Shown one piece after another: positions 47,446 to 58,769 of a stretch of 64,000 nucleotides of DNA. Source of the DNA: Antilocapra americana (taxonomy: Eukaryota; Chordata; Mammalia; Artiodactyla; Antilocapridae). The DNA lies in the NCBI GenBank assembly GCA_007570785.1, contig ML664161.1, positions 17,919,856-17,983,855 of the forward strand, given 5' to 3'. A model generated the notes under the pieces. The model saw nothing but the letters and a program-made list of their open reading frames with translations. It was not told where the DNA came from and searched no databases. The position numbers and the translations under genes are program-made. Each line of letters begins with the position of its first letter. Position 1 is the stretch's first letter.

Positions 47446-48669
47446 CACGTACAAATACATATAAAAACATGTGATATATTTCTAGGTAAATATATAGCAA
47501 AATATTAAAAGAATAATATTTTAAGAGAAGATAATTTAACATTTAGAAATGTATTTATGTCATTCACTCTAGTAACAATAATAAAGAAGGATAAAAATAT
47601 GGTCATCTCAATATATTTCAAATTTTGAAAACATAAAATTCAATAACTTTGTTAAAACTCTTAGTAAACTAGGAAAAGAGATAAGCCTCCATACTTTAAC
47701 AAGAAATATTTATGTATGCATCTCACAATATACCAAAATCAATAATGAAACATTATAAAGATCTCTATTAGAGTCAGGAATAAGTCTCCATATTCAAGAT
47801 TGTACTCTCTGTCCTAAGCAATGCAATAATGAGGAATAATAAATTATATTAATTATAGGACTAATAATATTAAATAAGAATTATAAATGTTAGAAAGGAA
47901 GAGAAAATTAATGATTTATAAATAATATAATCTTATATCTTAAAAATCCAAAAGAAATAATTAAAATTACTAGAACTGAGAAAATTTAATATAGTAAATA
48001 ACAATTTTAAAATTCACAGCTTTCGTATAGACCAACTAAAAACAATTAGAAAAATTTTGAATATTGTCTTCAATTGCAAAAAGGGAAAACACAAAAATAA
48101 ATAGGATATTAATATAATAAGAAATATACAAGATTTACATGGAGAAAGTAGTAAAATATGGCCTCAATGATGAATAGAATTACTCAGTACAGTAAAGCTC
48201 ACAATTCTTTTCAAATTAATCTGCAATTCAATGCAATACCAAACAAAACTTAAAAGCTAATTCATTTTAATATATATCTGTAGGTGAGAATAGTCAATAG
48301 TGTAAAGAACAATGGAGGTAAAGAAAATAGGGGTTTAAAATATTTTTAAACCTTCTAAAATATCAGGACATGTTAAGACATTAAAAGGGATTGATACTGG
48401 AGGCAGAAAAATAGATAAATAAATGGAATATTAGAACAGAAAATCCATAAAAGCAAATTTAAGATATCATAAAAATTGCATTTTAAACCATTAAATACAG
48501 GAAAATATTTTTATAATACTGGACTAGGACATGCACTGTTAAAAGAAAAACTAAATCTAAGAATCAAATTATTGATAGATTTGATAAAATTTAAAGCCTA
48601 TGTATGATCCAAAAAATATCCACAAACAAATTTGTCACATGCAGTATATTCAGAGAAAATATTTGCTAT

Positions 48670-48695
48670 ATATATATATTTATATATATATAAAA
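48670..48695. repeat. Short (TA)n run
   Basis: Two TATATATA blocks within the decayed L1M. Confidence 0.8.
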
Positions 48696-48990
48696 CAAAG
48701 GATTTCATATAGGATATGTAATAAAGGATTATATATAAGACATATGAGGAACTCCTAATAATTAACAAGAAAAAGATAACCACCCCACAGGAAAAAAAAA
48801 ATCAGCAGAATATGATCAAGCAATCTTAAAAAGAGGAAGCATATGATTAATTAACAAATAAAAATGTACTCCACTTCAGTAGTACTCAGAGAAATGGAAA
48901 TTAAATCAGAAGTTAAATATCATTTCTCGGCCATCAGATTAGTAATTTATTTTTAATGGCAGAGTTCCAGTGTAATGTAGTATCATTAGA

Positions 48991-49620
48991 GCCAGCACTT
49001 CTACTCCGAGATGTCTGTGGTGGACACTGTTAGCTGCCCATTTAGCATTTCATCCCTCCAGAGCACTGATTTCTGCAGTATTGCTTTCCCCTCCCACCAC
49101 CTCCACAGCCCATCTGTCTCAAGAAAAGCTGACCCCACCTTCAGCCCCAGGGTCGAGTCTGATTGAACCAAAGAGTAGTCTTAAGCCCTGCCCTCTCAAT
49201 CAGTGATTGGTCAAAATTCTTGAGAGACACAAGAGAGGCACAGTGAATTTTGCAGCAAGTTTTTAGAAAAAGTTCTTCCTTACTCTTAAGGAGAATATCT
49301 AGAAGCAAAACTTATTTTCTCTCACAAGACATGAAAAACGAAAAATGGCACAGAAGTCCAAATATGCCTGGCATGTTTAAGGAAGAATAAGAAACCCTGA
49401 GAAGAGAAACTGTTTTACAGTGGTGGAGGGGAGACATCAGGGGTTTGGATCAGTTTTTTTGTTTGAGACAGTGTATTTCAACGTGGAGATGTCAAGTAGA
49501 CAGACTCAAGTCTGGCTTTCAGTGAAACTATTGGTTTGGAGGTAAACCTTTGGGAGTTGTCAGAATTCACAAGTCGTTTGCTCATGAGAAATGTTACCAA
49601 ATCACCAAGGAAGTGAATAA
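48991..49620. other. Non-coding DNA, not recognised
   Basis: Less AT-rich than its flanks, no named repeat seen. Cut by the L1_BT insertion at 49634 and continued at 50199-50377. Confidence 0.45.
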
Positions 49621-49633
49621 AGAGAGGACACTG

Positions 49634-50185
49634 CACCTAGATGTCCATCAGCAGACGAATAGGTAAGAAAGCTGTGGTACAAATACACAATGGAATATTA
49701 CTCAACCATTAAAAAGAATACATTTGAATCAGTTCTACTGAGGTGGACGAAACTGGAGCCTATTATACAGAGTGAAGTAAGCCAGAAGAAAAAACAATAC
49801 AGTATACTAATGCATATATATGGAATTTAGAAAGATGGTAACAATAACCCTGTATGCGAGACAGCAAAAGAGACGCAGAGGTATAGAACAGTCTTTTGGA
49901 GACTCTCTATGGGAGAGGGCAAGGGTGGGATGATATGGGAGAATGGCATTGAAACATGTAAATTATCATATGTGAAATCAGTCGCCAGCCCAGGTTTGAT
50001 GCATGGTACAGGGTGCTCAGGGCTGGTGCACCGGAATGACCCAGAGGGATGGAATCGGGAGGGGGGTGGGAGGGAGGTTCTGGAAGGGGAACACATGTAT
50101 ACCCATGGCGGATTCATGTCAAAGTATGGCAAAACCGACAAGATAATGTAAAGAAGAAAAACCAAAATCACAGAAAATAAAAAAG
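49634..50185 (+). mobile_element. L1_BT-like LINE 3' end with 13-bp TSD
   Basis: 5'-truncated L1 flanked by AGAGAGGACACTG at 49621-49633 and 50186-50198. Contains CTAGATGTCCATCAGCAGAC, GAATATTACTCAACCATTAA, a G-rich tract at 50057-50077 and an irregular A-rich tail. The 180-codon minus frame at 49827-50369 is antisense L1. Confidence 0.96.
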
Positions 50186-50198
50186 AGAGAGGACACTG

Positions 50199-50377
50199 AA
50201 GGCCGTGGCTCTGGGGCACTCCAGATTTAGGAAAGCCAGAAAGAGGAACAGGCAAGAAGAATGAGAATGAGAGGTCAAGAAGATAGGGAAAAAGTTCAGG
50301 AAAGCACAGTGTCCTGAAAGTCAAACAAAGACAGTGATTTAAGGAGAAAGCAGCAACCAACTGAGACAAATACTAGT
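50199..50377. other. Short non-coding stretch
   Basis: Continues the unrecognised sequence interrupted by L1_BT. Confidence 0.45.
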
Positions 50378-50632
50378 GAGTCAGTATAATGTAATGTCTA
50401 AGATAAAGGCTCCTAAGGCATATGCCAGGTTCAAATTCAGCGCTCACATTTATTTGCTGTGTGACCATGAAAAAGTCACTACACCTCTCTGTCTCCACTC
50501 TTCATGTAAAAGGGGTATTATAATGGCTCTGACGTCATATGTTATTGTGAGGCTTAAGTGTCTAAACATGTTTAACACACTTAGAATAGTGCCTGGATAT
50601 GGTAAGTGCTCCATAAATAGCAGCTAGGATTA
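50378..50632 (+). mobile_element. MIR SINE, near full length
   Basis: Forward MIR nearly end to end: TATAATGTAATGTCTAAGAT, TTATTTGCTGTGTGACCATG, TGTAAAAGGGGTATTATAAT, TGTGAGGCTTAAGTGTC and AGTGCCTGGATATGGTAAGT. Confidence 0.92.
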
Positions 50633-50639
50633 CTTTATT

Positions 50640-52945
50640 GTTGGATATTTTTTATTTTTCTCTTCCAGTTTTATTGAGGTGTAACTGACACACAGCACTC
50701 CCAGTTTAAGGTCTACAGCATAATGACTTGACTTCCCTATCCATACATACATATATGTGCTGTGCTTAGTCACTCAGTTATGTCCGACTCTTTGCGACTC
50801 CATGGACTGTAGTCCTCCTGGAGGCTCCTCTGTCCGTGGGACAGAGTTCTCCAGGCAAGAACACTGGAGTGGGTTGCCATGCCTCCTCATATACATATAT
50901 ATACACAGACATGTATACATATACTCTTTTTCAGATTCTTTTCCATTAGCTTATTATAAGATTAAATATAATCCTTGTGCTACAGTAGGTCCTTGCTGTT
51001 TTTCTATTTTGTATATAGTAGTGTGTTTCTGTTAATCCAAAACTCCTAATTTGTCCTTCCCCCCAACCTTTCCCCTTTGAAATCTTAAGTTTGTTTTCAG
51101 TGAGTCTATTTCTGTTTTATATATAATTTCATTTCTATCATTTTTTTAAGATTCCACTATAAGTGATATGATATCATCATATTTGTTTTCATGTTATTTC
51201 AATTAGTATGATGATCTCTAGTTACATTCATGTTGCTGCAAATGGCATAATTTCATTCTTTTTATGGCTGAATAATACTCCATTTTATGTATATACCACA
51301 TCTTCTTTGTCCATTTATCTGTTGATGAGCATCTATGTTGCTTCCATGTCTTGGCTATTGTAGATAGTGCTGCAAAGAACTTTAGGATGCATGTACTTTT
51401 TAAAATTAGAGTTTTCATCTTTTCTGGATATATGCCCAGGAGTGGGATTGTTGGGTCACACAGGAACTCTATTTTTAGATTTTTAAGTAGCCTCCATACT
51501 GTTTTCCACAGTGGCTATACCATCTCACATTCCCACCAACGGGTGTGAGAAGGCTCCCATTCCTCCACACCCTTCCCAGCACTTATTATTTATGGACTTT
51601 TCGATGATGGCCATTCTGACCAGTGTGAGATGGCACCTTATCGTAGGTTTGATTTGCCTTTCTCTAATAATTAGCAGTGTTAAGCATCTTTTCATGTGTC
51701 TGTTGGTTATCCATATGTCTTTGGAGAAATGTCAATTTAGGTTTTCTGCCCATTTTTTTTACTGTGTTGTATATTTTTTGGATATTGAGCTGAATACACT
51801 CTTTGTTTATTTTGGAAATTAAGCCCTTGTGAGCTACATAATTTGAAAATATTCCCTCCCATCCCATAGGTTTTCATTTTGTTTATAGTTTCCTTTGCTG
51901 TGCAAAAGCATTAAAGTTTAATTAGGTCCCATTTATTCATCTTTGCTTTTGTTTCCACTACTCTAGAATGCAGATCCAAAAAAATACTGCTACAATTTAT
52001 ATCAAAGAGTGTTCTGCTTGTTTTCCTCTAGGAGTTTTAAACTATATGGTCTTACATTTAGGTCTTTGATCCATTTTGAGTTTATTTTGTGTATGGCATT
52101 AGAAAATGTTTTAATTTCATTCTTTTACATTTAGCTGCCCAGTTTTCCAAGCACCATTTATTGAAGAGACTGTCTTTTCTCCATTGTATATTCTTGTCCC
52201 TTCTGTCATAGATTAACTGACTATCAGTGTGTGGGTTTATTTCTAGGATTTCTATCGGCTTCCATTGATCTATATTTCTGTTTTTGTGCCAGTACCATAC
52301 TGCTTTGGTTACTGTAGATTTATGGTATAGTCTGGAGTCAAGGAGCATGATTCCTCCAGCTCTATTCTTTCTCAAGAGTGTTTTGCTATTCAGGGTCTTT
52401 TGTGTTTCCATACAATTTTAAAATTTTTCTTCCAGTTCTGTAAAAAAATGCCATTGGTAATTTGATATGGGATTGCACTGATTCTGTAAATCGCCTTGTG
52501 CAGTACAGTCATTTTAACAGCATTGATTCTTCTGATCCAATCTTTCCATCTGTTATCTTTAATTTCTTTCATCAGTATCGTATAGTTTTTTGAGTACAGG
52601 TCTTTTGCTTCCTTAGAAAAGGTTATTCCTAGATATTTTCCTCTTTTTAATACAGTGGTAAATGTGATTGATTTCTTAATTTCTCTTTCTGATATTTCAT
52701 TGTTAGTGTATAAAAATGCAACAGATTTCCATATTTTCCATGTATTTTGCATCCTGCAACCTTACCAAATTCATTGATGCACTCTGGTAGTTTCCTGGTA
52801 GCATTTTAAGGATTTTCTATGTTTGGTATCATGTCATCTATAAACAGTGACAGCTTCACATCTTCTTTTCCAATTCAGATCCTTTTATTTCCTTTCCTTC
52901 TCTGATTGCTGTGGCAAAGACTTGAACAAAAATGACAAGAGTGTA
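50640..52945 (-). mobile_element. Artiodactyl L1 (outer), 3' part
   Basis: Reversed L1 from its 3'UTR (TTTATTGAGGTGTAACTGAC) to the RT domain. 52340-52428 antisenses the conserved region after the RT core, and about 52860-52925 reaches sequence just before motif C. It is interrupted at about 52945 by the + strand L1 and resumes at 55776. The longest minus frames, 52082-52411 and 52390-52752, give broken ORF2. Confidence 0.92.
50757..50890 (-). mobile_element. Bov-tA SINE fragment in L1 3'UTR
   Basis: Reversed SINE tail (GTGCTTAGTCACTCAGTTAT; CACTGGAGTGGGTTGCCATG) lacking the tRNA head. Possible TSD ATACATATAT at 50747-50756 and 50891-50900, weak because the site is TA-rich. Confidence 0.85.
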
Positions 52946-53297
52946 TATGCAAATCAGTCAATGTGATATACCATATTAACAAACTGAAATATAAAAACCA
53001 TATGATAATCTCAATAGATGCAGAAAAAGCTTTTGACAACATTCAGCACCCATTTATTATAAAAATTCTTTAGAAACTAGGCATAGAACGAACCTATCTC
53101 GGCATGATAAAGACCATATATGATAAACCCACAGCAAACATAAATCTCAGTTGGTGAAAAACTGAAAGCATTTCCTCTAAGATCAGAAAGAAGACAAAGG
53201 AGTCCACTCTTGCCAGTTATTCAACATAGTTTTGGAAGTCCTAGCTATGGCAATCAGAAAAGAAAAAAATAAATAAAAGGAATCCAGGTTGGAAAAG

Positions 53298-53386
53298 AAG
53301 GAGCATGATTCCTCCAGCTCTATTCTTTCTCAAGAGTGTTTTGCTATTCAGGGTCTTTTGTGTTTCCATACAATTTTAAAATTTTT
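53298..53386. repeat. 89-bp exact copy of 52340-52428
   Basis: 89 of 89 bases equal 52340-52428, in the same genomic direction, 958 bp away. The donor lies in the outer reversed L1. In the inner L1 it interrupts the RT region between GGAAAAG and GTAAAACTTTCACTG, which are adjacent (joined by AAG) in ordinary L1. It is therefore a templated insertion and not part of the element. Confidence 0.95.
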
Positions 53387-53787
53387 GTAAAACTTTCACT
53401 GTTTGCAGATGACCTGATACTATACATAAAAACCCAGATATACTATTAGAAAACACTAGAACTAATCAATGAGTGTCGTCAAGTTGCAGGATACCAAATC
53501 AGTACACAGAAATCACTTGAATTCAAATATACTAACAAAAAAAAATAAGAAAGAGAAATTAAGGAATCAATCCTATATACCACTGCAACAAAAAGAATAA
53601 AATATATAGGACTAAACCTACCTAAGGAGAAAAAAAAGCTGTATACAGAAAACTAAGACACTGATTAAAGAAATCAAAAACGACATAAACAAATGGAGAT
53701 ATTCCATGTTCCTGGGTTGGAAGAATCGATACTGTGAAAATGACTATACTACCAAATGTAATCTACAGATTTAATACAATCCCTATC

Positions 53788-54026
53788 TCCAGTACTCTTG
53801 CTTGGACGGAGGAGCCTAGTAGGCTGCAGTCCTTAGGTTCGCTAAGAGTCAGACATGACTGAGAGGCTTCACTTTCCCTTTTCACTTGCATGCATTGGAG
53901 AAGGAAATGGCAACCCACTCCAGTGTTCTTGCCTGGAGAATCCCAAGGACGGGGGAGCCTGCAGGCTGCCGTCTGTGGGGTCACACAGAGTTGGACACGA
54001 CTGAAGCAACTTAGCAGCAGCAGCAG
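53788..54026 (+). mobile_element. Bov-A2 dimeric SINE
   Basis: Two Bov-A monomers in tandem without a tRNA head: one from TCCAGTACTCTTGCTTGGAC, the second from GAAATGGCAACCCACTCCAG, ending GGACACGACTGAAGCAACTT and an AGC repeat tail. Inserted in the inner L1 with CTATC on each side (53783-53787 and 54027-54031), a short TSD. Confidence 0.95.
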
Positions 54027-54797
54027 CTATCAATAACCAATGGCATTTTTCACAGAACTAAAACAAAAAATTTCACAATTTTTATGGAAACATGAAAGAC
54101 CCCGAATAGCCAAAGCAATCTTGAGGAAGATGAATGGAGCAAAGGAATCAACCCTCCTGACTTCAGACTACACTACAAAGTTACAGTCATTGAGACAGTT
54201 TGGTACTGGCACAAAAACAGAAATCTAGACCAATAGAACAAGATAGAAAGGCCAGAGATAAAGCCACACACCAATGGGCACCTAATCTTTGACAAAAGAG
54301 GCAAGAATATCCAGTGGAGAAAAGATAGTCTCTTCAATAAGTGGTGCTGGGAAAACTGGACAGCTGTGTGTAAAAGAATGAAATTAGAACACTTTCTAAC
54401 ACCATACACAAAGATAAACTCAAAATGTATTAAAGATCTAAATGTAAGACCAGAAACTATAAAACTCAGAGGAAAACATAGGCAGATACCCTATGACGTA
54501 AATCACAGCAAGATCTTCTATGACCCACCTCTTAGGGTAATGGAAATAAAAACAAAAATAAACAAGTGGAACCTAAGTAAACTTAAAAACTTTTGCACAG
54601 CAAAGATAACTATTAAACAAAGTAAAAATGCAACCCTCAGAATGAGATAAAATAATAGTAAATGAAACAACTGACAAAGGATTAATTTCTAAAATATACA
54701 GGCTCTACAACCAGCTTATGCAACTCTATACCAGAAAAACAAGTGACCCAATCAAAAAGTGGGCAGAAGACCTAAACAGACAATTCTCCAGTGAATA

Positions 54798-54839
54798 CAT
54801 ACAGATGGTAATAAACACCATACAGATGGTAATAAACAC
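54798..54839. repeat. Perfect 21-bp tandem duplication
   Basis: 54798-54818 and 54819-54839 are identical (unit begins CATACAGATGGTAATAAAC). L1 has this segment once. Confidence 0.95.
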
Positions 54840-54868
54840 AGAAAAAGATGCTCAAAACATTGTTCATT

Positions 54869-54894
54869 ATTAGAGAAATAATAATTTCTCTAAT
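54869..54894. repeat. Snap-back inverted repeat in L1
   Basis: ATTAGAGAAAT (54869-54879) and ATTTCTCTAAT (54884-54894) are exact complements with a 4-base loop. The first arm is normal L1; the second replaces the expected GCAAATC continuation, so it looks like a fold-back copy. Confidence 0.88.
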
Positions 54895-55775
54895 TATTAT
54901 TAAAGTCAAAACTACAATGAGATATCATCTCATACCAGTCAGAATGGCCATCTTCAAAAAAATCTACAAACAACAAATGCTGGAGAGGGTGTGGAGAGAA
55001 GGGAACCCTCTTGCACTGTCAGTAGGAATGCAAATTGATACAGCTGCTATGGAAGACAGTATGGAACTTCCTTAAAAAACTAGGAATGAAACTACCATAT
55101 GGCCCAACAATCCCACTACTGGACATATACCCTGAGGAAACCATAATTGAAAAAGACACATGTACCTCAGTGTTTGCTGCAGCACTATTTACATAGCTAT
55201 GACATGGAAGCGACCTAGATGTTCATTGACAGATAAATGGATAAAGAAGCTGTGGCACATATACACAATGGAATATTACTCAGCCATTAAAGGAACACAT
55301 TTGAGTCCTTCTAATGATATGGACGAATCTAGAACCTGTTATAGAGAGTAAAGTAAGTCAGGAAGAAAAAAACAAATATTGTATATTAATGTATTTATGT
55401 GGAATCTAGAAAGATGGCATGGGTGAACCTATTTGCAGGGCAGCAGTGGAGACACCAACATAGAGAACAGACTTGTAGGCATAAGGGACAGGGGGAAGGA
55501 GAGGGTGGGACAAATGGAGAGAGTAGCATGGAAACATATACACTACCATATGTAAAGTAGATAGCCAGTGGGATTTTTTCCTGTGTGACTCAGGGAACTC
55601 AAACTGGGGCTCTGTAACAATCTAGAGGTATGGGATGGGGTGGGGGTGGGTGGGAGAGAGGTTCAAGAGGGAGGAGAATATGTATGCCTATGGCTGATTC
55701 ATGTTGATATATGGCAGAAACAAACATAATATTGTAATTATCCTTCAGTTAAAAATAAATAGTTTTTTTTTTAAA

Positions 55776-56447
55776 TGGCATCCTCATCTTGTTCCTGATC
55801 TTAGAGGGAGTGCTTTCAGCTTTTCACTATTGAAAAGCTACACTACAATACTAGCTGTAAGTTTGTCATATATGGCCTTTATTAGGTTGAGGTATGTTCC
55901 TTCCATGCTCACTTTTTGGAGAGTTTTTATCATAAATGGATACTGAATTTGATCAAAAGCTTTTCCTGTATCTGTTGAGATGATCATATAGTTTTTATTC
56001 TTTAATTTGTTAACATCATGTATCACCCTAATTGATTTGTGGATATTGAAAAATCCTTGCCTTCCTGGGATAAATTTCATTTGATCATTGTATGTGATCC
56101 TTTTACTATATTGTTGGATTCATTTTGTTAGTATTTTGTTAAAGATTTTTGCATTATGTTCATTAGTGTTATTGACCTATAATTTAATTTTGTAATATCT
56201 TTATCTGGTTTTGGTATCAGGGTGATGGTGACCTCAAAGAATATGTTCAGAAGTATTCCTTCCTCTATAAATTTTCAGAATAGTTTCAGAAGGATAGCTC
56301 TAAATGTTTTGTAGAATTCACCTGTGAAGTCATCTGGTCCTGGATTTTGTTTGTTGGGAGTTTTAAAATCGTTGATTCAATTTCAGAACTTGTAATTAGT
56401 CTATTCATATTTTCTATCCTGTTTATTTTAAATATATCTTTAATCAG
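55776..56447 (-). mobile_element. Artiodactyl L1 (outer), continuation
   Basis: Continues 50640-52945 upstream in ORF2: TCATCTTGTTCCTGATCTTA, GGCCTTTATTAGGTTGAGGT, CTGTATCTGTTGAGATGATC (antisense of motif A) and AGTCATCTGGTCCTGGATTT. Minus frame 55838-56080 reads broken RT. Confidence 0.92.
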
Positions 56448-57014
56448 AGGTTGGCCTTAGAGAAGTCATTCTGAGGACTTGCTGGTGAAGGACAGAGAAG
56501 ACGGAGGGATGTGGAGCTCCAGGCACTTCATGTTAAATGTACTTATTTGTTATTGTATCTCTCTCACATACTACAGTGTAAGGTCTGTAAGAGAGGGCTC
56601 TTATTTTATTCCCTGCTATATCTCCATCACCTTTAACAGTTCCCAGCACACATAGGTATCCAGTAAATATTTGTTAAGTGAATGACTACTTTCAGTAAAA
56701 ATTTGAGGCCAAGAAAAGTTAAATAAAATGCTTTCCCACCTTATTATGTCAGAGTTTGATCTAAAACCTGAGTCTCCTGTTTCCCAATACAGGGACTATT
56801 CCAGTAATAGGGTTTCAGAATTTATATCTCGCCCTTCAAAATGGTATCAAAGTTGTAACTATTTCAAAGGCAGAAATGAGACAGAAAAGAGTAAAATGAC
56901 TTCCCACTTCTTTTCAAGATTATCCTAAGTCATTGAATACACTGTTTTTAGTTTTTGGAAAAGTTAAAACTTTTGTTGATGATATAGCTGCTAAATAATT
57001 AAAATAGAAGTCTT
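56448..57014. other. Non-coding DNA with an L2 relic
   Basis: Outside the L2 at 56540-56690 nothing is recognised. Confidence 0.5.
56540..56690 (+). mobile_element. L2 LINE 3' end relic
   Basis: GTAAGGTCTGTAAGAGAGGG, TCCCTGCTATATCTCCATCA, AGTTCCCAGCACACATAGGT and AAATATTTGTTAAGTGAATG match the L2 3' terminus order. Confidence 0.85.
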
Positions 57015-58080
57015 AAAAAATCCATAAATGGGCTCCAGTTTCGTCCATCTGAGTAGAATTGCTTCAAATGAATTTTTTTTTATTAATGCTGAGTAATATT
57101 CCATTGTGTATATGTACCACAGCTTTCTTATCCATTCATCAGTTGATGGGCATCTAGGTTGTTTCCATGTCTTAGCTATTGTAAACAATGCAGCGATGAA
57201 CNNNNNNNNNNNNNNNNNNNNNNNNNNNNNNNNNNNNNNNNNNNNNNNNNNNNNNNNNNNNNNNNNNNNNNNNNNNNNNNNNNNNNNNNNNNNNNNNNNN
57301 NNNNNNNNNNNNNNNNNNNNNNNNNNNNNNNNNNNNNNNNNNNNNNNNNNNNNNNNNNNNNNNNNNNNNNNNNNNNNNNNNNNNNNNNNNNNNNNNNNNN
57401 NNNNNNNNNNNNNNNNNNNNNNNNNNNNNNNNNNNNNNNNNNNNNNNNNNNNNNNNNNNNNNNNNNNNNNNNNNNNNNNNNNNNNNNNNNNNNNNNNNNN
57501 NNNNNNNNNNNNNNNNNNNNNNNNNNNNNNNNNNNNNNNNNNNNNNNNNNNNNNNNNNNNNNNNNNNNNNNNNNNNNNNNNNNNNNNNNNNNNNNNNNNN
57601 NTTCCCTTTTCTCCACATCCTCTCCAGCATTTATTGCTTGTAGACTTTCGAAACTGGAGCCCATTATCCAGAGTGAAGTAAGCCAGAAGCAAAAACAACA
57701 ATACAGTATATTAACGCATATATATGGAATTTAGAAAGACAGTAACGAGAACCCAACATGGGAGACAACAAAAGGAACGCAGATGTATAGAATAGACTCG
57801 TGGACTTTGTGGATGAGGGTAAGGGTGGGATGATATGGGAGAAGGGCATTGAAGCATGTTAATTTTCATATGTCTAATCAATCGCCAGCCCAGGATTGAT
57901 GCTCGGGGCTGGTGCAGCGAGATTTCCCGGGGGGGAGGGAGGAGGGAGGGGGGTTCCGGAGGGGAAGCATATGTAAACCCATGGTGATATCATGACATTG
58001 TATGGCAAAAACAATTTTTAAAAAAATTAAAAAAAAAATAAATAAAGTCAGAAAATCCTATAAAAAAAAATCCATAAATG
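57015..58080 (+). mobile_element. L1_BT-like LINE with twin-priming inversion
   Basis: Flanked by the 16-bp direct repeat AAAAAATCCATAAATG at 57015-57030 and 58065-58080. The left arm 57031-57648 is reversed ORF2 C-terminal sequence; the right arm 57649-58064 is the forward 3' end with G-rich tract and A-rich tail. Both arms start at the same L1 point: CGAAACTGGAGCC is reversed at 57031-57043 and forward at 57649-57661. The inverted arm contains the 400-N gap. Confidence 0.94.
57202..57601. other. Assembly gap, 400 N
   Basis: Exactly 400 unknown bases inside the inverted arm of the L1. By comparison with the L1 at 43196-44060 only about 166 bp (matching 43315-43480) should be missing, so the length is probably a placeholder. 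Translated frames across it are meaningless. Confidence 0.99.
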
Positions 58081-58769
58081 ATCTAACAAAACTAGTCATT
58101 TATCAAACAATACAAATGAAAGTGAAATTTTAAAAATTACCACAATTTTACCTCCTCCTTGTTGCACCCACTTTATGTATTTTTCAAGGACTACAATTGA
58201 AAATTTGAGAACATAATTTCTTATGATAAAAAGTTAAATTGTGTATAAATATAACAGATACTTATTTCCACAAAACTCACCAGTAATATGACTTTTATGC
58301 AATTAGAAACAACCTTGAATCTCTTATCCCTAAGTTTAATAATCTATATATAGCATAAGACTGAAAGGTTAAGAGAAGAATTATATTTCTCTGTAGTATT
58401 TACTCTTAGATATTTAAGTGGTAATATTAAGTAGCAATGAATCACTTCATCCATATGTAAAACTTCATAGTTCTGTAAATAACTAGCTAGAACTGGAGAA
58501 ATATTTTTAGAATAGCCAGGGACTATAAAATGAAGCTAATTCATAGAAGTCTCCAGTTAATTATAGAGATATTACTAGACAATTTCTACAAAAATATACA
58601 AAGTAGGTCTAAATCAACACAGATGGTAACATGTAACATGTCTGTATAAAGAAATTGAAAATTGTGTCTCCAATCATGTAATCATGAAAGTGTCCCTTTT
58701 GCTAAGTTTCTAAATATCATAACATTGTAAAATAAAACAAATAGTTTGCCAGAGATTTTTAAAAATTTT
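58081..58769. other. AT-rich non-coding DNA
   Basis: Nothing recognised. Confidence 0.55.

Larger units (their letters stand above)
46300..48990 (+). mobile_element. Long decayed L1M (EN to RT end)
   Basis: AT-rich DNA with old L1 ORF2 landmarks in forward order: CCTATTAAAAGGCAAAGATT and TGTCAGA (endonuclease), AATCTCAATAAATTTCAAAG, then RT-region ATGGTCATCTCAATATATT, CTCTTAGTAAACTAGGAA and, near 48885, GAAATGGAAATTAAATCAGA. Part of the middle is deleted near 47150-47600. All frames are full of stops. A Bov-tA sits at 47245-47445. Confidence 0.7.
52946..55775 (+). mobile_element. Artiodactyl L1 (inner), RT to 3' end
   Basis: 5'-truncated L1 in forward orientation starting before RT motif A (ATAGATGCAGAAAAAGCTTT), with motif B at about 53205, motif C (TTTGCAGATGACCTGATACT) at about 53400, thumb and C-terminal regions, and a 3'UTR ending TTCAGTTAAAAATAAATAG plus a T run. 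It lies inside the reversed L1, which resumes at 55776. Frames are broken by an 89-bp insertion at 53298-53386, a Bov-A2 at 53788-54026 and small rearrangements near 54800-54900. No clear TSD. Confidence 0.9.

Noticed and set aside
49827..50369. 180-codon minus-strand ORF
   Set aside because: It is the antisense of the L1_BT 3' end at 49634-50185 and its flank.
56991..57734. ORFs of 152-236 codons across the N run
   Set aside because: They are open only because N cannot form stop codons.
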